64,000 bases of DNA from Sinotaia quadrata (lineage: Eukaryota; Mollusca; Gastropoda; Architaenioglossa; Viviparidae). Below the pieces are notes generated by a model. The model saw nothing but the letters and a program-made list of their open reading frames with translations. It was not told where the DNA came from and searched no databases. Position 1 is the first letter of the stretch, and every line of letters begins with the position of its first letter. Position numbers and translations under genes: made by a program. The stretch covers positions 113,179,860 to 113,243,859 of the forward strand of contig CM054181.1 in NCBI GenBank assembly GCA_028829895.1, read 5' to 3'. Shown one piece after another: positions 1 to 12,432 of this stretch.

Positions 1-443
1 GTGAAAATAGTTAGAAATTGTTATTCGATTACATAATGTACCTTTCATTCCCCCTAAAACAAAAACTGTCTTCTGGCACTGCTATGATGTATGCAGTCAG
101 CAAATCTTGCATTATTCAAGGTGTACATGTCTACTCTATAAATGCTAGAAAACCCATGACCCCTCTGAATAAAGAATTAACAAAATATAATGTTACCAAC
201 AAACAAACAACAAAAAAAAAAGAGAAAGAATAAATTGTCTATAATAGAAGTTACAACACCAATCAACAAATTAATTTAATTATATCTGGCAGTTGTTTAG
301 GAACAACGTCTCATCATTAGTTAACTTAAATAGATGATTGGGTATCAAACCAAAAGGAAAAATAAATAAATAAAACAAAATTGATATTGACATGGTATAA
401 AGGAAACTTTCAAATATGATCAGTCATATTATAAACTAAAACC
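1..443. other. AT-rich noncoding flank
   Basis: I see no coding exon, RNA gene or mobile element here. The short open frames have no recognisable domain. Because the arrestin-domain gene is transcribed leftward and its exon 4 has not yet appeared, this stretch is most simply part of that gene's next intron. Confidence 0.4.
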
Positions 444-454
444 ATTTCTCAGAA

Positions 455-1040
455 AACAGGAGTTGCACAAGCACTTCTAAAATCAGGAAACAAGAGTTAC
501 ACAAACACTGCCAGTACTAAGAAACAACAGCTACGCAAGCATTGCCAATACCATGAAGCAACATTTTTAGAAGCAATGCCAATATCATGACACAACACCT
601 ACTCAAGCACTGCCAAAACCAGAAAACAACCCCTACACAAACACTACCAATATCAGGAAAACAGCTACACAAGCACTGCCAATATCAGGAAAACATCTAC
701 ACAAGCACTGCCAATATCAGGAAAACATCTACACAAGCACTGCCAATATCAGGAAAACATCTACACAAACACTACCAATATCAGGAAAACAGCTACACAA
801 GCACTGCCAATATCAGGAAAACAGCTACACAAGCACTGCCAATATCAGGAAAACAGCTACACAAGCACTGCCAATATCAGGAAAACAGCTACACAAGCAC
901 TGCCAATATCAGGAAAACATCTACACAAACACTGCCAATATCAGGAAAACAGCTACACAAGCACTGCCAATATCAGGAAAACAGCTACACAAGCACTGCC
1001 AATATCAGGAAAACAGCTACACAAGCACTGCCAACACCAT
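455..1040. repeat. 32-bp minisatellite
   Basis: Tandem copies of a unit containing CAAGCACTGCCAATATCAGG. They are regular from about 650 to 1035 (roughly 12 copies) and degenerate from about 455 to 650. The period is 32 bp, so three units make 32 codons, and a 151-codon plus-strand frame stays open across the array simply because the unit lacks stops. I do not regard that frame as a gene. The array probably sits in an intron of the arrestin-domain gene. Confidence 0.9.
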
Positions 1041-1661
1041 GAAACAACAGACTGACAAGCACTGTGAATACAAGGAAACAATTATTGATAGTAAAGTAAT
1101 AACTCAAACAAAGGCTGATATGAGCTTTCCTTTCTTTAGTAAATACTTCTCAAAATTTATAAACAGTGACTTCTGCAAAGTACCATGTCAAACTTTGCTT
1201 ATGAATTTGGATGTCACTTGAAATCATATGGAGATTCTGGCAAGCTACTTGAATAATAAGTGGACGGCATTTTTATTGTATGAAAGAATGGGTAAGTAAA
1301 CTGATTCTGCTATTACCTGTACATTAAAATCAATATCATAAGATATTCAAAGAAAACAATTATTAATTTATAAAATGTAGCTGTAGATACACTGCATAAA
1401 ACTGTGCATGGATGTAAACTCAAAAGCTGTGGAATGGAACAGAACTCAGGAAAAAAAAAAGGACATTCCTGCCACTGTCAATTTTGCTTAAACTCAAATT
1501 TGTTCACCTTATTGCAAGATGATTTTAAGAGTTTCAAAACAATCAAACAAATGATACATTAAGGAAAATTAAGAAATAAATTGAGCACAAAAGAAAAATC
1601 CTATTACTTCTTTAATGCCGAGTATAAAAATACAATTCAAAAAAAAAAAAACCCCACACAC

Positions 1662-1876
1662 CCCTGCAGTAGGCACAATGTTTAAGTCTAAATGATGGAT
1701 GACTGTAAAAGCTCGTTTTGTGTGTTCATCAAATTTCCATGGCCGATTAATGGATGCCTTGCAGAAATAGCGCACATATCCACGACGACCTTCAAAAGAC
1801 GATGGGAGAGTCGGTGCCAATTGTAAGCAGAATGGATAGTTATGTTCCCCTGCTGGATGGTCAGCACCTGATTGTC
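1662..1876 (-). other. Arrestin-domain gene, coding exon 3
   Basis: On the minus strand the acceptor reads ATCTTTTAG|GACAAT. The exon encodes the conserved stretch HNYPFCLQLAPTLPSSFEG, then RPWKFD and FTVIHHLDLN. The donor is placed at GCAGGG|GTGTGT, giving phase 0; a site two bases further on is possible. The acceptor and the conserved reading are secure, the exact donor less so. Confidence 0.9.
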
Positions 1877-4800
1877 CTAAAAGATGATACCAATTATTGT
1901 AAAAGTATGCATGTACACATATACAAATAAAATGGATACGTGGATCTGCAAATTTCTACCACCAACAGCCAGTTTTCCAAAGTTAAATTTCAAAACGGCC
2001 AGCTTTTAAGAGAAGTGATTGCAAACAAATGCTTTCATGCACAAGTTTACCCAGTCACTTACACCCACACCCACACCCATTCATTCTGTAAATCTTTCAT
2101 ATGCATGCTTACTTGCATGCATGCACACAAATACACACACTATGTGCTCCATTTAAATGTAAATCGCTTATGCAGAAAATTCACCTATGCACTCAGTGTT
2201 ATCTGATGCCACTAAAACCGTTATGTAATTACACTTTACTCCATATGAGTGGGTACACTGGCTACATGTAAATCTGCCACAAATCATGTCTTATTCAAAA
2301 AGCGATTTGTGCATCAAATAAGGCTATTGTTAGATCTGTTAAAACAAGTGGGGAAGCCAGAGTCATGCAAACAGGAAAGTAAGTCTTATCAACTTTTATT
2401 GTGAAGAGTTTTAAAACATATACTAGAAGGGAAAATGGGCTATTAGTTGGCAAAACAATTTATAAAACAATCTAACAAATAAAGCCGAAAAATGTGTGTT
2501 TGTGTTTAATTCAGGTCATAGGAAGATAACTACATCCATATATAAATATAGGTACCATTCCATCTATATATATAAGATAGGCTAGGAAAGTGCTAGGAAG
2601 CTGAGATTTTGTATGGAGGTATGATTTATCTTCCTAGGAAGAACATGAGGGTATGTGTCAGGGTCCACACCTACATAAAGATGGGCTACTAATATGATTT
2701 ATGAAAGAGCTAGGAAGCTGATATTTTGCACTGAGGCAGAGTATACCTCCAGGATGGACAAAGGGGGAGTGGTGTCAAGATTCAACTCTGGACTCTGAAG
2801 ACCACAAAAAATTAAATTGTATTATTTAATTGAAAATTAATTGCTTTCTTCACCTGGGCAAAGCTAGGTTTTCCTAAAGAAGAAACTATTGAACTACTTA
2901 CATCAAATGGAAGCCATCTAAAATATTTTATACATCAGTAAATATACAGAGGCAAACAGAGCCCAACATTAGGATCTTAATAATACTATCAGTGTTAGCT
3001 TGCTATTGTAAAAATGTCCAGTAACTTTCAACTTTTATATATAAAGTTTTGAAAACAAACTAACAAACAAATGCTACTGTTATATGTGGAGTCAGTGTCG
3101 ATTTGCTCTTTACTCTTACAACTTCTTAATTATTATCATTATATTCCAAAAACTAGTTTTAAATCACATTAATTATGCAATTTTGACTCAGATCAACCCT
3201 GTGCACATAATGCTCATTTGCTTGTTTTTCTCATACTCTGCTTATGCATTTAATGGCGAGGAACTTCTAAATCTAAGTCTATGCAGATAAGTGGGTTGCA
3301 CTAAAGTAAATAAAAAACATGGACATAAACTTATTAAATGAAACTGAATATTCATAACTAAAATCAGAAAACCACATCTTAAAAATGCATATGATACCAG
3401 AGATCTTCAACAACTGTAAAACTATAGACTATAAAAACAGTTTTCTTAGTAGCTTAAGAATTACAGTTAAACTACTCTTAAAAAACGATTCTGTTACACT
3501 ATAAAATCAACTATTTTTCTCCTGCTGATCTTTACATTTGTTGGTTAAACAAGGCTTACTATAATTAATAACACATTTGCCAATGCAATGTGAACAATCA
3601 AAATGTTTAATAGGTATCACAAAAAATAAAATGCGTGTGCATGTGACTGTCTAATTTCTTCCTTCACTCAAAAGAGCTTGCCGTCCTTTCTGATTGAGAC
3701 ATTAGCACCTTGCTTACTCTCAGCAACTCAAACGTTCAAATCATTATTACTATTTCTTCAACAGTTGTAGCTATAATGAAACCGTTGAAATCTCTTCATC
3801 AACGAAAAGCTTCCTTAACACTCTTCAAACCTAACATCTGATCTCAAACAGAAAGATATAAAATCCAGATTTGAGTGAATAAGACAGAAAAATCAATGCA
3901 CAATGAAAGCCGATATATGCCAGAAACAAAGACAATGAATTACTTGGTGGTGAAAAATGTTGATTCAATTACATTTAAGGACAGTTGTGAATGCAGAGAT
4001 TAAATACAAATAGTAAAACAAATAACCTGCATCAAAGAGATCAAAAGTTTCATTGATGTAAGTCTCATTAGCCCTGTAGTCTGTCTTGCTGCGGCCATGC
4101 TTCACCTCCCAGTGACTTTTAGCCCTACCCTCAAAGTAAAGAGAAATTCCTGAAATAAAAAAAAATACAGTATCGTGAGAAGGAACGTGTTAAGTGTCAG
4201 TTAAAAAAATATTTGAAAATAAGCTGCTTAAAAATGCCGTCATTGAGAAGTTATGGATAAATCATTATCTTCAGTGAATGGTTAAAAGGAAAATAATGAT
4301 AAAAAATATAATAATTTATCTTTATTATTTTTTAAAAGTAACTTGTAAATTTCCTTAAAGAACCAAAAGAAATTTGAAAATTTAGGCTTTAATAATCAGT
4401 AGCTAATTAGTCTTTATTCTCCCATGTGCCAAATTGCAAATAAAAGTTTTAAAGAAATCTAAAAGTTGTAATTGTTAATAATAATTAGTTAATAGGATGT
4501 CAGTCTGCATTTTATTATTTACTAAACTGAAATAAATGGTTTATTTCAGAATATAATTTTATCACCAGCATTGTAGTATAATTTATTAGTATTTGTACTC
4601 ATATTGAGATTCAAATATACTGAATAAAAATTGTGTATATTCAGTCCATGATTTATTGTGAGCATTATTTTTAATATAAATGATCATTTAACACCAATTT
4701 ACATGGACAAAAGCATTCGGTTCACTTCTTTTGTGAACAAAAAAAGAAAGAAAATAATAATAAATTTATACTTCTTATTTTCATGGGGTTGCGGAGTTTA

Positions 4801-4886
4801 ACGACAACAACGCCTTTCACTTGCTCTCCAGCAGAAAAAACTCCCCGGACATTATCAAAGCGGATTTCAAAAGTTTCAAGCTTCAT
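1662..4886 (-). CDS. Alpha-arrestin (ARRDC-type) gene, N-terminal three coding exons, 3' end outside window
   Basis: Arrestin-domain-containing proteins are cytosolic adaptors that link ubiquitin ligases of the NEDD4 family to membrane receptors and transporters for sorting. Three exons join with matching phases: 4772-4886 (115 nt), 4027-4149 (123 nt) and 1662-1876 (215 nt), 151 codons in all. Seen in the protein: an N-terminal strand with IRFDNVRGVFSAGEQVKG, then FEGRAKSHWEV, then a block with LPSSFEGRRGYVRY and RPWKFDEHTKRAFTVI. These are the conserved parts of the arrestin N domain in ARRDC2/3/4-like proteins. The Met at 4884-4886 is chosen because family members start a few residues before the FDN motif. 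The second arrestin domain and the PPxY tails expected for the family are not in the window, so the gene must continue to the left. Which ARRDC paralogue it is cannot be decided. Confidence 0.93.
1877..4026 (-). other. Arrestin-domain gene intron 2
   Basis: AT-rich intron of about 2.15 kb. It holds a short (ACACCC)-like run near 2060-2080 and two diverged copies of a roughly 60-bp segment (about 2580-2640 and 2700-2760) sharing GCTAGGAAGCTGA followed by ATTTTG. No other coding signal was seen. Confidence 0.75.
4027..4149 (-). other. Arrestin-domain gene, coding exon 2
   Basis: On the minus strand the acceptor reads TTTATTTCAG and the donor GCAG|GTTATT. The exon encodes ISLYFEGRAKSHWEVKHG and continues to ETFDLFDA. 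It begins and ends in phase 1, and its last G plus GA of exon 3 gives Gly. It is too short and too split to appear as an open frame with its own Met. Confidence 0.92.
4772..4886 (-). other. Arrestin-domain gene, coding exon 1
   Basis: Holds the start codon and 38 complete codons plus one base (phase 1). The donor lies at 4771-4770 and reads AGAA|GTATAA on the minus strand. The spare A joins GA of exon 2 to give Arg, keeping the MKIR-RISLYF reading expected for the family. On the minus strand seven bases separate a TAG acceptor-like site (4894-4896) from the ATG, so a further intron in the 5' UTR is likely. Confidence 0.88.
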
Positions 4887-5335
4887 GGTCAGTCTAAACA
4901 ATAGATGCAATAATAAAAACAAGGTTGTAATAGCTGGAAATGGTCAGTCTAAACAATAGATGCAATAATAAAAACAAGGTTTTATCAGCTGGAAATGGTC
5001 ACGAGGTTTTATTAGCTGGAAATGGTCAGACTAAACAAAAGATGCAATAATAAAAACAAGGTTGTATCAGTTGGAAATGGTTAATATATAGATGCAATAA
5101 TAAAAACAAGATTGTATTAGCTGGAAATGGTCAGTCTAAATAACAGAAGCAATAATAAAAACAAGGTTGTATTAGTTGGAAATGGTCAGTCTAAACAATA
5201 GATGCAATAATAAAAACAAGGTTTTATCAGCTGGAAATGGTCACAAGGTTGTATTAGTTGGAAATGGTCAGTCTAAACAATAGATGCAATAACAAAAACA
5301 AGGTTTTATCAGCTGGAAATGGAACGTTTTATAAA
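4887..5335. repeat. 55-bp minisatellite carrying copies of the arrestin gene's 3' splice site
   Basis: About seven full 55-bp units and two short (27-bp) units, each containing GATGCAATAATAAAAACAAG on the plus strand. The first unit directly abuts the start codon of the arrestin-domain gene. On the minus strand each full unit reads ...ATTGTTTAGACTGACC, the same bases as the acceptor and 5' UTR stub of coding exon 1, but followed by ATTTCC instead of ATG. Units starting near 4942, 5034, 5129, 5184 and 5266 keep the TAG; the unit near 5080 has lost it. The consensus unit has no ATG on the minus strand. Confidence 0.92.
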
Positions 5336-5449
5336 TTAGACAAATAGTGAACATACTTGAAAATCCAATAACAAATAGATTCTCTTTTTTTAGGGGGAGT
5401 GGGGAATGTCAAGCATGAACATAGCTAATTATAACAGCAACAAACATCA

Positions 5450-5900
5450 ATAGTCATTTATCACACCTTCATGTTCTTAGTGACAGTATAGTAATTTATT
5501 ACTGCAACATAAAATCCTTTATGACACAACAGTCCTTTATCACTCCAACATACATGTTTTTTGTGACAAAATAGTCATTTATCACTTCAACATAAAGTCC
5601 TTTGTGACACAAGAGTCATTTATCACTCCAACAAACATGTCCTTTGTGATAGTACAGTCATTTATCACTCCAACATACATGTCTTTCATGACAGTTATTT
5701 ATCACTCCAGCACACATATCCTTTGTGATACAAGAGTCATTTATCACTCCAACAAACATGTCCTTTGTGATAGTACAGTCATTTATCACTCCAACATACA
5801 TGTCTTTCATGACAGTTATTTATCACTCCAGCACACATATCCTCTGTGACACAGAAGTCATTTATCACTCCAACAAACATGTCCTTTGTGACAAAATTCT
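5450..5900. repeat. About 40-bp minisatellite with 121-bp higher-order repeat
   Basis: Basic unit of about 40 bp around TCATTTATCACTCCAACA and CATGTCCTTTGTGA. In the right half three basic units form a 121-bp higher-order repeat: the stretch from 5604 recurs from 5725 nearly unchanged. The two overlapping open frames here follow the array and are not genes. Confidence 0.88.
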
Positions 5901-7190
5901 ATTTGCTTAGAGAGGGGAATAAAAAACCCACACCAATTCAATCAGTTGAAAATTTAATGGGCAAAAGATATCACTGAATTAGCAATATTTTAGTACAACT
6001 CTAATTTATATCACCATGACAATAATATCTAACCTTAAAGTACAATATGACATCCATTTTGTGCAGAAGTGATAATGTGAGTATACTGAACAAATGCTGC
6101 AATTTCTAAAGTTGAGAGACAGAAGGATATAGAAAATTTCTTACTCTGTGTCTAAAAATGCTGTTGGAGAAAATATTAATATAGCACTATACTCAACCTG
6201 CTCTACATGGCATTTATCACCAACACAACCATCTCATGATGTTATCCTACTTCTGTTTTCCTTTAATTCTTACAATACCTTTAACATTTTACTGTACTCT
6301 AAAGTGTTAAGATCAACAGTTAACCTTGCAAAATGAAGGTGCATGATTAATGACTTTACACATGAAAAAAAAAAAATCACTATTTTCTATTAAGTTTCAT
6401 CAAACTATTTTTAAAACATTTTTGCAATATTTTTCAAATTCTTGAGAGATTACACTTTCAGTAAGTCCTTTTCCTGTAAAAAGACATGCTGGTTTTCAAA
6501 ATGTTATCTCACAAAAGAATACTTTCAACTTTTCTTGTTTAATTTTTATTTTTACTTACTGCTCTGCATTTGTACTAAATTTGGCTAAAGAAAATTTATG
6601 CAAAATTTTTTTTCAAAGTAAGAGTAAAATATTGGCTAACAATTGTTAAAGTGCAGATTAAGTCCTTCACATAATTTGTTTGAAAACCTGCTTTCAATTT
6701 TAATATCAATGTCAAAGATAACCATAATGTGTTCTTTTCATAATTTTACATTTTTAATAAATATAACAAAAAGTGAAGGGAGAAATGACAAAACAAGGAG
6801 ACATTAAGTAATATTTAGAGAAAATTTTGAGCATCAGACACATTATTCTGACCTCTGTTAGTCTTTACGAACACAAAAATCTTGAGTATCAGGTTCAGCA
6901 AGCATGAAGAGTTGTGGAAGAGTGTTTGATATTAATCTTGTGTAGATATGAACTGAAAAGATCTAAGAATTTGCTTTAATATCTAAAGATATCTCTTATC
7001 AATATAAGTGAAACTTTGTACTTACGGTTGAACTTCTTAATGTCTTAGCTTGACAGAAGGAACTGGTGTAACAGCCATCAGCAGCTGGTTTTATCACAAA
7101 CATGAACTGGTGAATAAAAACACAATGGTTAACAAATAGTAACTGGTAAATTTTATCAACATCATGAACTAATAAGTCTTTCACTAAGAA
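5901..7190. other. AT-rich noncoding interval
   Basis: No exon with conserved coding content, RNA gene or element termini was recognised. Homopolymer A and T runs are common. Confidence 0.5.
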
Positions 7191-7194
7191 AGAA

Positions 7195-7775
7195 CTGGCA
7201 AGCTTTCACCATAAGGGATTGGCAATTTAACACTAAAACCATCGTTTACTGGTAAGATCTACCATCATCAGGTATTATAATATAACTTTACAGCCATCAT
7301 CAATGATTAGACATATCACCATCAGTGACTGGTATTTAACATTACAGCCATTATTCACTGGTAAGACCTGTCATCATCAGCAACTGGTAAAATAACATTA
7401 CTGCCATCATTCACTGGTAAGATCTGTCATCATCAGCGACTAGTAATTTAACATTACTGCCATCATTCACTGGTAAGATCTGTCATCATTAGTGACGTAA
7501 TTTAACATTACAGCCATCATTCACTGGTAAGAGTAAGACCTGTCATCATCAGAGACTGGTAATTTAACATTACCGCCATCATTCACTGTAAGACCTGTCA
7601 TCATCAGCAACTGGTAATTTAACATTACAGCCATCATTCACTGGTATGACCTGTCATCATCAGCAACTGGTAATTTAACTTTACAGCAATCATTCACTGG
7701 TAAGACTTGTCATCATCAGCAACTGGTAATTTAACATTACAGCAATCATTCACTGGTAAGACCTGTCATCATCAT
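7195..7775. repeat. About 57-bp minisatellite
   Basis: Nine to ten copies of a unit containing AACATTACAGCCATCATTCA and CCTGTCATCATCAGCAAC. Copies lose or gain a few bases (for example near 7500 and 7590), and the left edge is diverged. Confidence 0.9.
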
Positions 7776-7944
7776 ACATTTTGTTAAACCATCAGTAATT
7801 CATTAATGTTACCACCACTGACTTGGCACTTTACTTCTAAATGAAGCTACCATAGGAATTCAAATACAATTCCACAAACATAAGATTAAGAGGGTAAATG
7901 GTACCATTATTCAGAAGTGGTGTTAGCAGCACTAATATATGTAG

Positions 7945-8035
7945 CAGGTAAATGCCACACTAGCATTAGGTTAGAAAATGGTTAAGTAATAATATTCATA
8001 ATAATAAAGATAACTTGACAGAGTGCTCCATCTTA
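7945..8035. repeat. Dispersed ~90-bp repeat, copy 1
   Basis: Starts with GGTAAATGCCAC and ends with AACTTGACAGAGTGCT. A second copy in the same orientation lies at about 10338-10432. The pair shares TATTCATAATAATAAAGA. The family is unknown; the copies are too far apart to be a local tandem. Confidence 0.7.
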
Positions 8036-8079
8036 CTACATAAAAAAAGAACACCCAGATTTCTAAGCAACAGACATAA

Positions 8080-8400
8080 ATCAAAAACCTGGATTTCTAA
8101 GTGACTCACCTAATCAAACAGTACACCTGGAATTTTAAGTGACTGACTAAATCAAACAGTACACCTGGATTTTTAAGTGACTGACTAAATCAAACAGTAC
8201 ACCTGGATTTTTAAGTGACTGACTAAATCAAACAGTACACCTGGATTTTTAAGTGACTGACTAAATCAAACAAAACAGTACACCTGGATTTCTAAGTGAC
8301 TGACTAAAACAACAGCAGCATACCAATTTCTGACAAACTAAATCAAACAGTACACCTGTATTTGTAAGTGACTGACTAAATCAAACAGTATTTCTAGATG
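8080..8400. repeat. 38-bp minisatellite
   Basis: About eight copies of a unit with CAAACAGTACACCTGGATTT and AAGTGACTGACTAAAT. The central copies (8130-8270) are almost identical; the edges are diverged. Confidence 0.9.
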
Positions 8401-8599
8401 AATGGCTAAATTTAACGCAAATATATTACCACCATAGTAACTGTTGAGTGAGACTGCAAACCTGAAATGGTAAAAAGCACAACTGACTGGAATAGGTAAG
8501 GCTAACCACGATACGACATGGTAAATGTTACCAAACAGAACTGCTAAAATTATGATATCAAGAGCTGGTGATACCACCATAGGAAATGGTATCCGCTAG

Positions 8600-8950
8600 C
8601 AGGCACTGAGTTATCATTAAGATCTAGTAAGAGTAACATCATACAAGAGTTGTAATTCACTAATTGTTATCACTATCATAAAAATATCAAATAAAGTGAT
8701 AACTGGTTATTATCAAAGTAACATTTATCATTATCATTTCAAATTAAGTGATAAGTGTTACCACTATTATCAAAGTATCATGAAGCGATAACTGCTATAA
8801 CTACCATTAAATTGTCAAATGAAATAATAACTGTCATCACTCATCAACACAAGAGAAAACTACCTAACCCTTAACTGTTGTCTCTATCATTAATATATCA
8901 AATGAAGAGACAATAGTTACCACTATCATCAAAGTATGATGGTCAATATG
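8600..8950. repeat. Degenerate ~45-bp tandem repeat
   Basis: Diverged copies of a segment with TATCATTAT, AAGTATCAAATGAAG and GATAACTG. The period is irregular, so this looks like an old array decayed by substitution and indels. Confidence 0.6.
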
Positions 8951-9123
8951 TTCCAAACAGAAACTGGAAAGGTTTTGTCCATAAACAAGTATACATTCGA
9001 AAGTACTACCAGCATAGGACACTTGCAAAACTTAAACTGACTGACTATAACAGTATAAGATTAAGAACATACAAGCAGTTACAGTAAAAAGATAGAAATA
9101 AAGAAGACAGTGACACTTGACTG

Positions 9124-9125
<2 letters not shown>

Positions 9126-9182
<57 letters not shown>
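9126..9182. repeat. (GA)n microsatellite
   Basis: About 28 uninterrupted GA dinucleotides. It makes a minus-strand Ser-Leu open frame that is not a gene. Confidence 0.97.
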
Positions 9183-9184
<2 letters not shown>

Positions 9185-9554
9185 TGAGATGAACAGGACA
9201 CATACTATATTTATCTTTTTAACAGCTATATAAACAAACATTTAGTTTCTTGAAATACTGTTTAGAAGCAGAGCAATGCTTATCACACAGGAAACAAGAA
9301 TTGAAGTAGTGCTAGGGAATGTCTGTTGAAGCTGCTCTTTCACTGTAAGCTCTAAGCTCTAATGTATGCAGGCAGTGAAAACGGATCAAGTAACAGCATG
9401 TAGCAATATAACTAAAACTGTATTTCAAGCAAACTACATGCATATTAGGAAGGAAAGGAGCAGGAGAGGAACTTGGGATGGGAAGAATAGGTATTTTAAG
9501 TATGAATAAATAACATGAATAATATTTTTCTTTTTCATTTGATCACTTTGTAAT

Positions 9555-9735
9555 CTTGGGTATGAAGTAGCCCCAATGTACACTGTAAAGTAAACAGATA
9601 TATGGTTAACAGACAACTAACCTTAATAATCCTTGGATTGTGTTCTGTTGGTTTGTAGCCCCAATGTACACTGTAAAATGATATATGGCTAACAGACAAC
9701 TGTCTATATCAATAATCCTTGGATTGAGTGTTTTG
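9555..9735. repeat. About 95-bp tandem duplication
   Basis: Two copies share GTAGCCCCAATGTACACTGT, ACAGACAACT and AATAATCCTTGGATTG, starting near 9565 and 9655. Confidence 0.8.
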
Positions 9736-10337
9736 CTGGTTTACTCTGCTGGTGACTGTTTAAATTAGTTTTGTACACATATATTAGTTTGTGCAACAAC
9801 TTTTGTTTGAAGGCTTTAACATGTAGAAACATTACATGCAATACTGGTGAGTGAGCCAAGTAAGTGTGATAGTCAATTATTTGTGCAGCTTATGAGGTGT
9901 AAAATTAAGAATGAAACATCACCACTAGACTTTGATTGCAACTAAATGATGCAATTAGTTTTCATCAAAAGAGATGAAACCATATAATGTTGTTGTTGAA
10001 AAGTTTCAACACAATGCCATATTATACACTCTAAACTGTACAACAGAACAATATAAATTTACTTAGCAAAATATAAAATGTACTCAAGTACATTCATTTT
10101 GATTGATGAAGGATCTCTTCTGCACAATAATATCTCTGAATGCTTTGCAATTATAGAATATATTTCTGAACATGCAATCTAAATAAATATTATTTTATTA
10201 GAATGGTAACTGCTTAGAAACACGAGGCAAGCTACTCAGTCTAATTACTAGTCATCACTATTTACACAGACACTTATCACATAGTCAGTCAGGACACAAA
10301 ACCATGGTGTGAGTGCTTTTTATATTTGTTATTAGTG

Positions 10338-10432
10338 TGTAGGTAAATGTCACCAGCCATTAGATTAGGAAATGATAAGTAAGTATTAATAATTATATTC
10401 ATAATAATAAAGAAAACTTGACAGAGTACTTC
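10338..10432. repeat. Dispersed ~90-bp repeat, copy 2
   Basis: Same orientation as the copy at 7945-8035, with GGTAAATGTCACCAGCCATT at the left and AACTTGACAGAGTACTTC at the right. A few small indels separate the two. Confidence 0.7.
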
Positions 10433-12377
10433 ATTATAGAGAAAATGTAAACAGCAATTGACAATAATTATACACAAAATACACAAGGTATTTATAGTTT
10501 TATACAAACTGCTTAAACATATGGAAACACTAACAGTAATATGACAAAACAAAATTAATCCATATGCAAAATGACAAGATATAAATGAGAAACAAAACCA
10601 AATAAAACTTAATTTACAAATGTACTGAAAGAACAAGTGATGACACAAAAGTGACAAGTAAATACATTTTATCACATAAAGTTGAAAGACATCTATATCT
10701 CTAAACTAAATAGTGCTTCATGAGTTTATGAATGCTGGTGAGTTAACTAGATGTTCTCAAGTTCAAAAGATAGAAAGACTGATAGAGCTAATCTAGTAAA
10801 CTCTTACTAGTATACTTTTATTAAACTAAAATGAACAAATTTTAATTATGTAGTCACTTAAGAACTCACTTGATCTTACTCATGTATATATTTATAATAT
10901 TTTTTTAATGAAATACTAAATTATATAGGATACCCCTATCCTTTTGCCTTCAAAAATTGTTGTAATGAGTTGTTTTTAAAAAAAAAATTACTTGTTGTTT
11001 TATTAACCAATGAAAAGATTTGACATAAACACACACTTTTGTTTCTAGAAAATAAAAAAAAAACAATTCGTTCAATGTTTTCATGACATAAAATAATTTT
11101 CTTTTTGTTTGTTTTGGTCATGTAACAGCATCTTAGACTATGCATTTAGACTGTGATTACAAACAGCTCTTTCTAAGTCACACTTAACACCCAAAAATTC
11201 AAAGTAAGAAATTTTCTTTTATTATAAGCACACTAGATTTAGTGTAACAGGAGAAACTTCTTTGCCTCCCCTCATCTCTTTGAGTGGTAAACTAGTGTAC
11301 ATGATGCCACTATCAGGAGACATGATCTTTGTGTACTTGATTTACCTAGTTCAAGTGACAGGATTAAGAGCTATTGACTAAATAGTTTCCCTAAAATAAC
11401 AATTAAAATTAACATATTAATAAAATAATACACAGAAAATATTAGATAATTTATTCTGAGTTGTTATTTTATCTTTTTTGACCATTATATTCATTAGAAT
11501 ATATAATTATATCATTTGGCCACACCAAACTGAAATCCTGGATCTGATCAAGTTAATGTGAACAAACTATTATTCTTGTCAAATTTATTTTATTTGCCAA
11601 ACTGACTATTCTTGCCAAACTTATTTTGTTTATCCACCAAATCAATTAGCAATCTAGTCAATCCTCAAAAAAATTAAAATGTGTACATATCTGTTCTTTA
11701 AACTATTTAATTCATTAATGATAACTGTCAATATTTTTAGTAATTAATAAAACAGTGTTTTAATTGATAATAAGTTGCTTTTCTAGATGAGTGTATTTAA
11801 TTAATAATAAGTTGTTTTTCTAGATGAGTGTATATATACTATAATGTTTTCTCAGTCTAATGAAATGACAAAAGATTTTTTTTTCCAAGTTGCATGCAGC
11901 TAAAGAAATACTATATATGAACTAACCTAATGAAATTGGGAAAGATTTTAATAAGGCTGCACAGGCACAACTACTGTTTATAAAAAACAACAATAAAGCA
12001 TACAAAGGAAACACTTTAAGGACAGATACAATTTAGAATAAGAAATTATGATACACTAACTCAATCTATTATTCTATGATGCTTTACAATGACAATTTTT
12101 GAATTTAGTGTAGAACATGTTTAAGCAAAAATGAGACAAAATTTTTAAAAATGCACAACCTATTTTTTTTATATCAAATCAAATTTTAGCAATAATTTAG
12201 GACAATAATGAAGATTCCAGAAAGAGAACCAAGAAAATCTTTAAAATTTTTAATCACTGGCTCTGTAGGAAGCAATGGAAAATCAACTGTCAACAATTAA
12301 AAGTACAATTTCAAAATATGGAATTACTTCATCACAGACTCTTAACATATTATCCATATGTTCTAGTTCTGAAATAC

Positions 12378-12432
12378 TACTACTACTACTACTACTACTA
12401 ATAATAATAATAATAATAAGAAGAAGAAGAAA
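12378..12432. repeat. Compound trinucleotide microsatellite
   Basis: (ACT)n followed by (AAT)n and (AAG)n without spacers. Confidence 0.95.

Noticed and set aside
587..1042. 151-codon open frame
   Set aside because: It lies wholly in the 32-bp minisatellite; the peptide repeats only reflect the DNA repeat.
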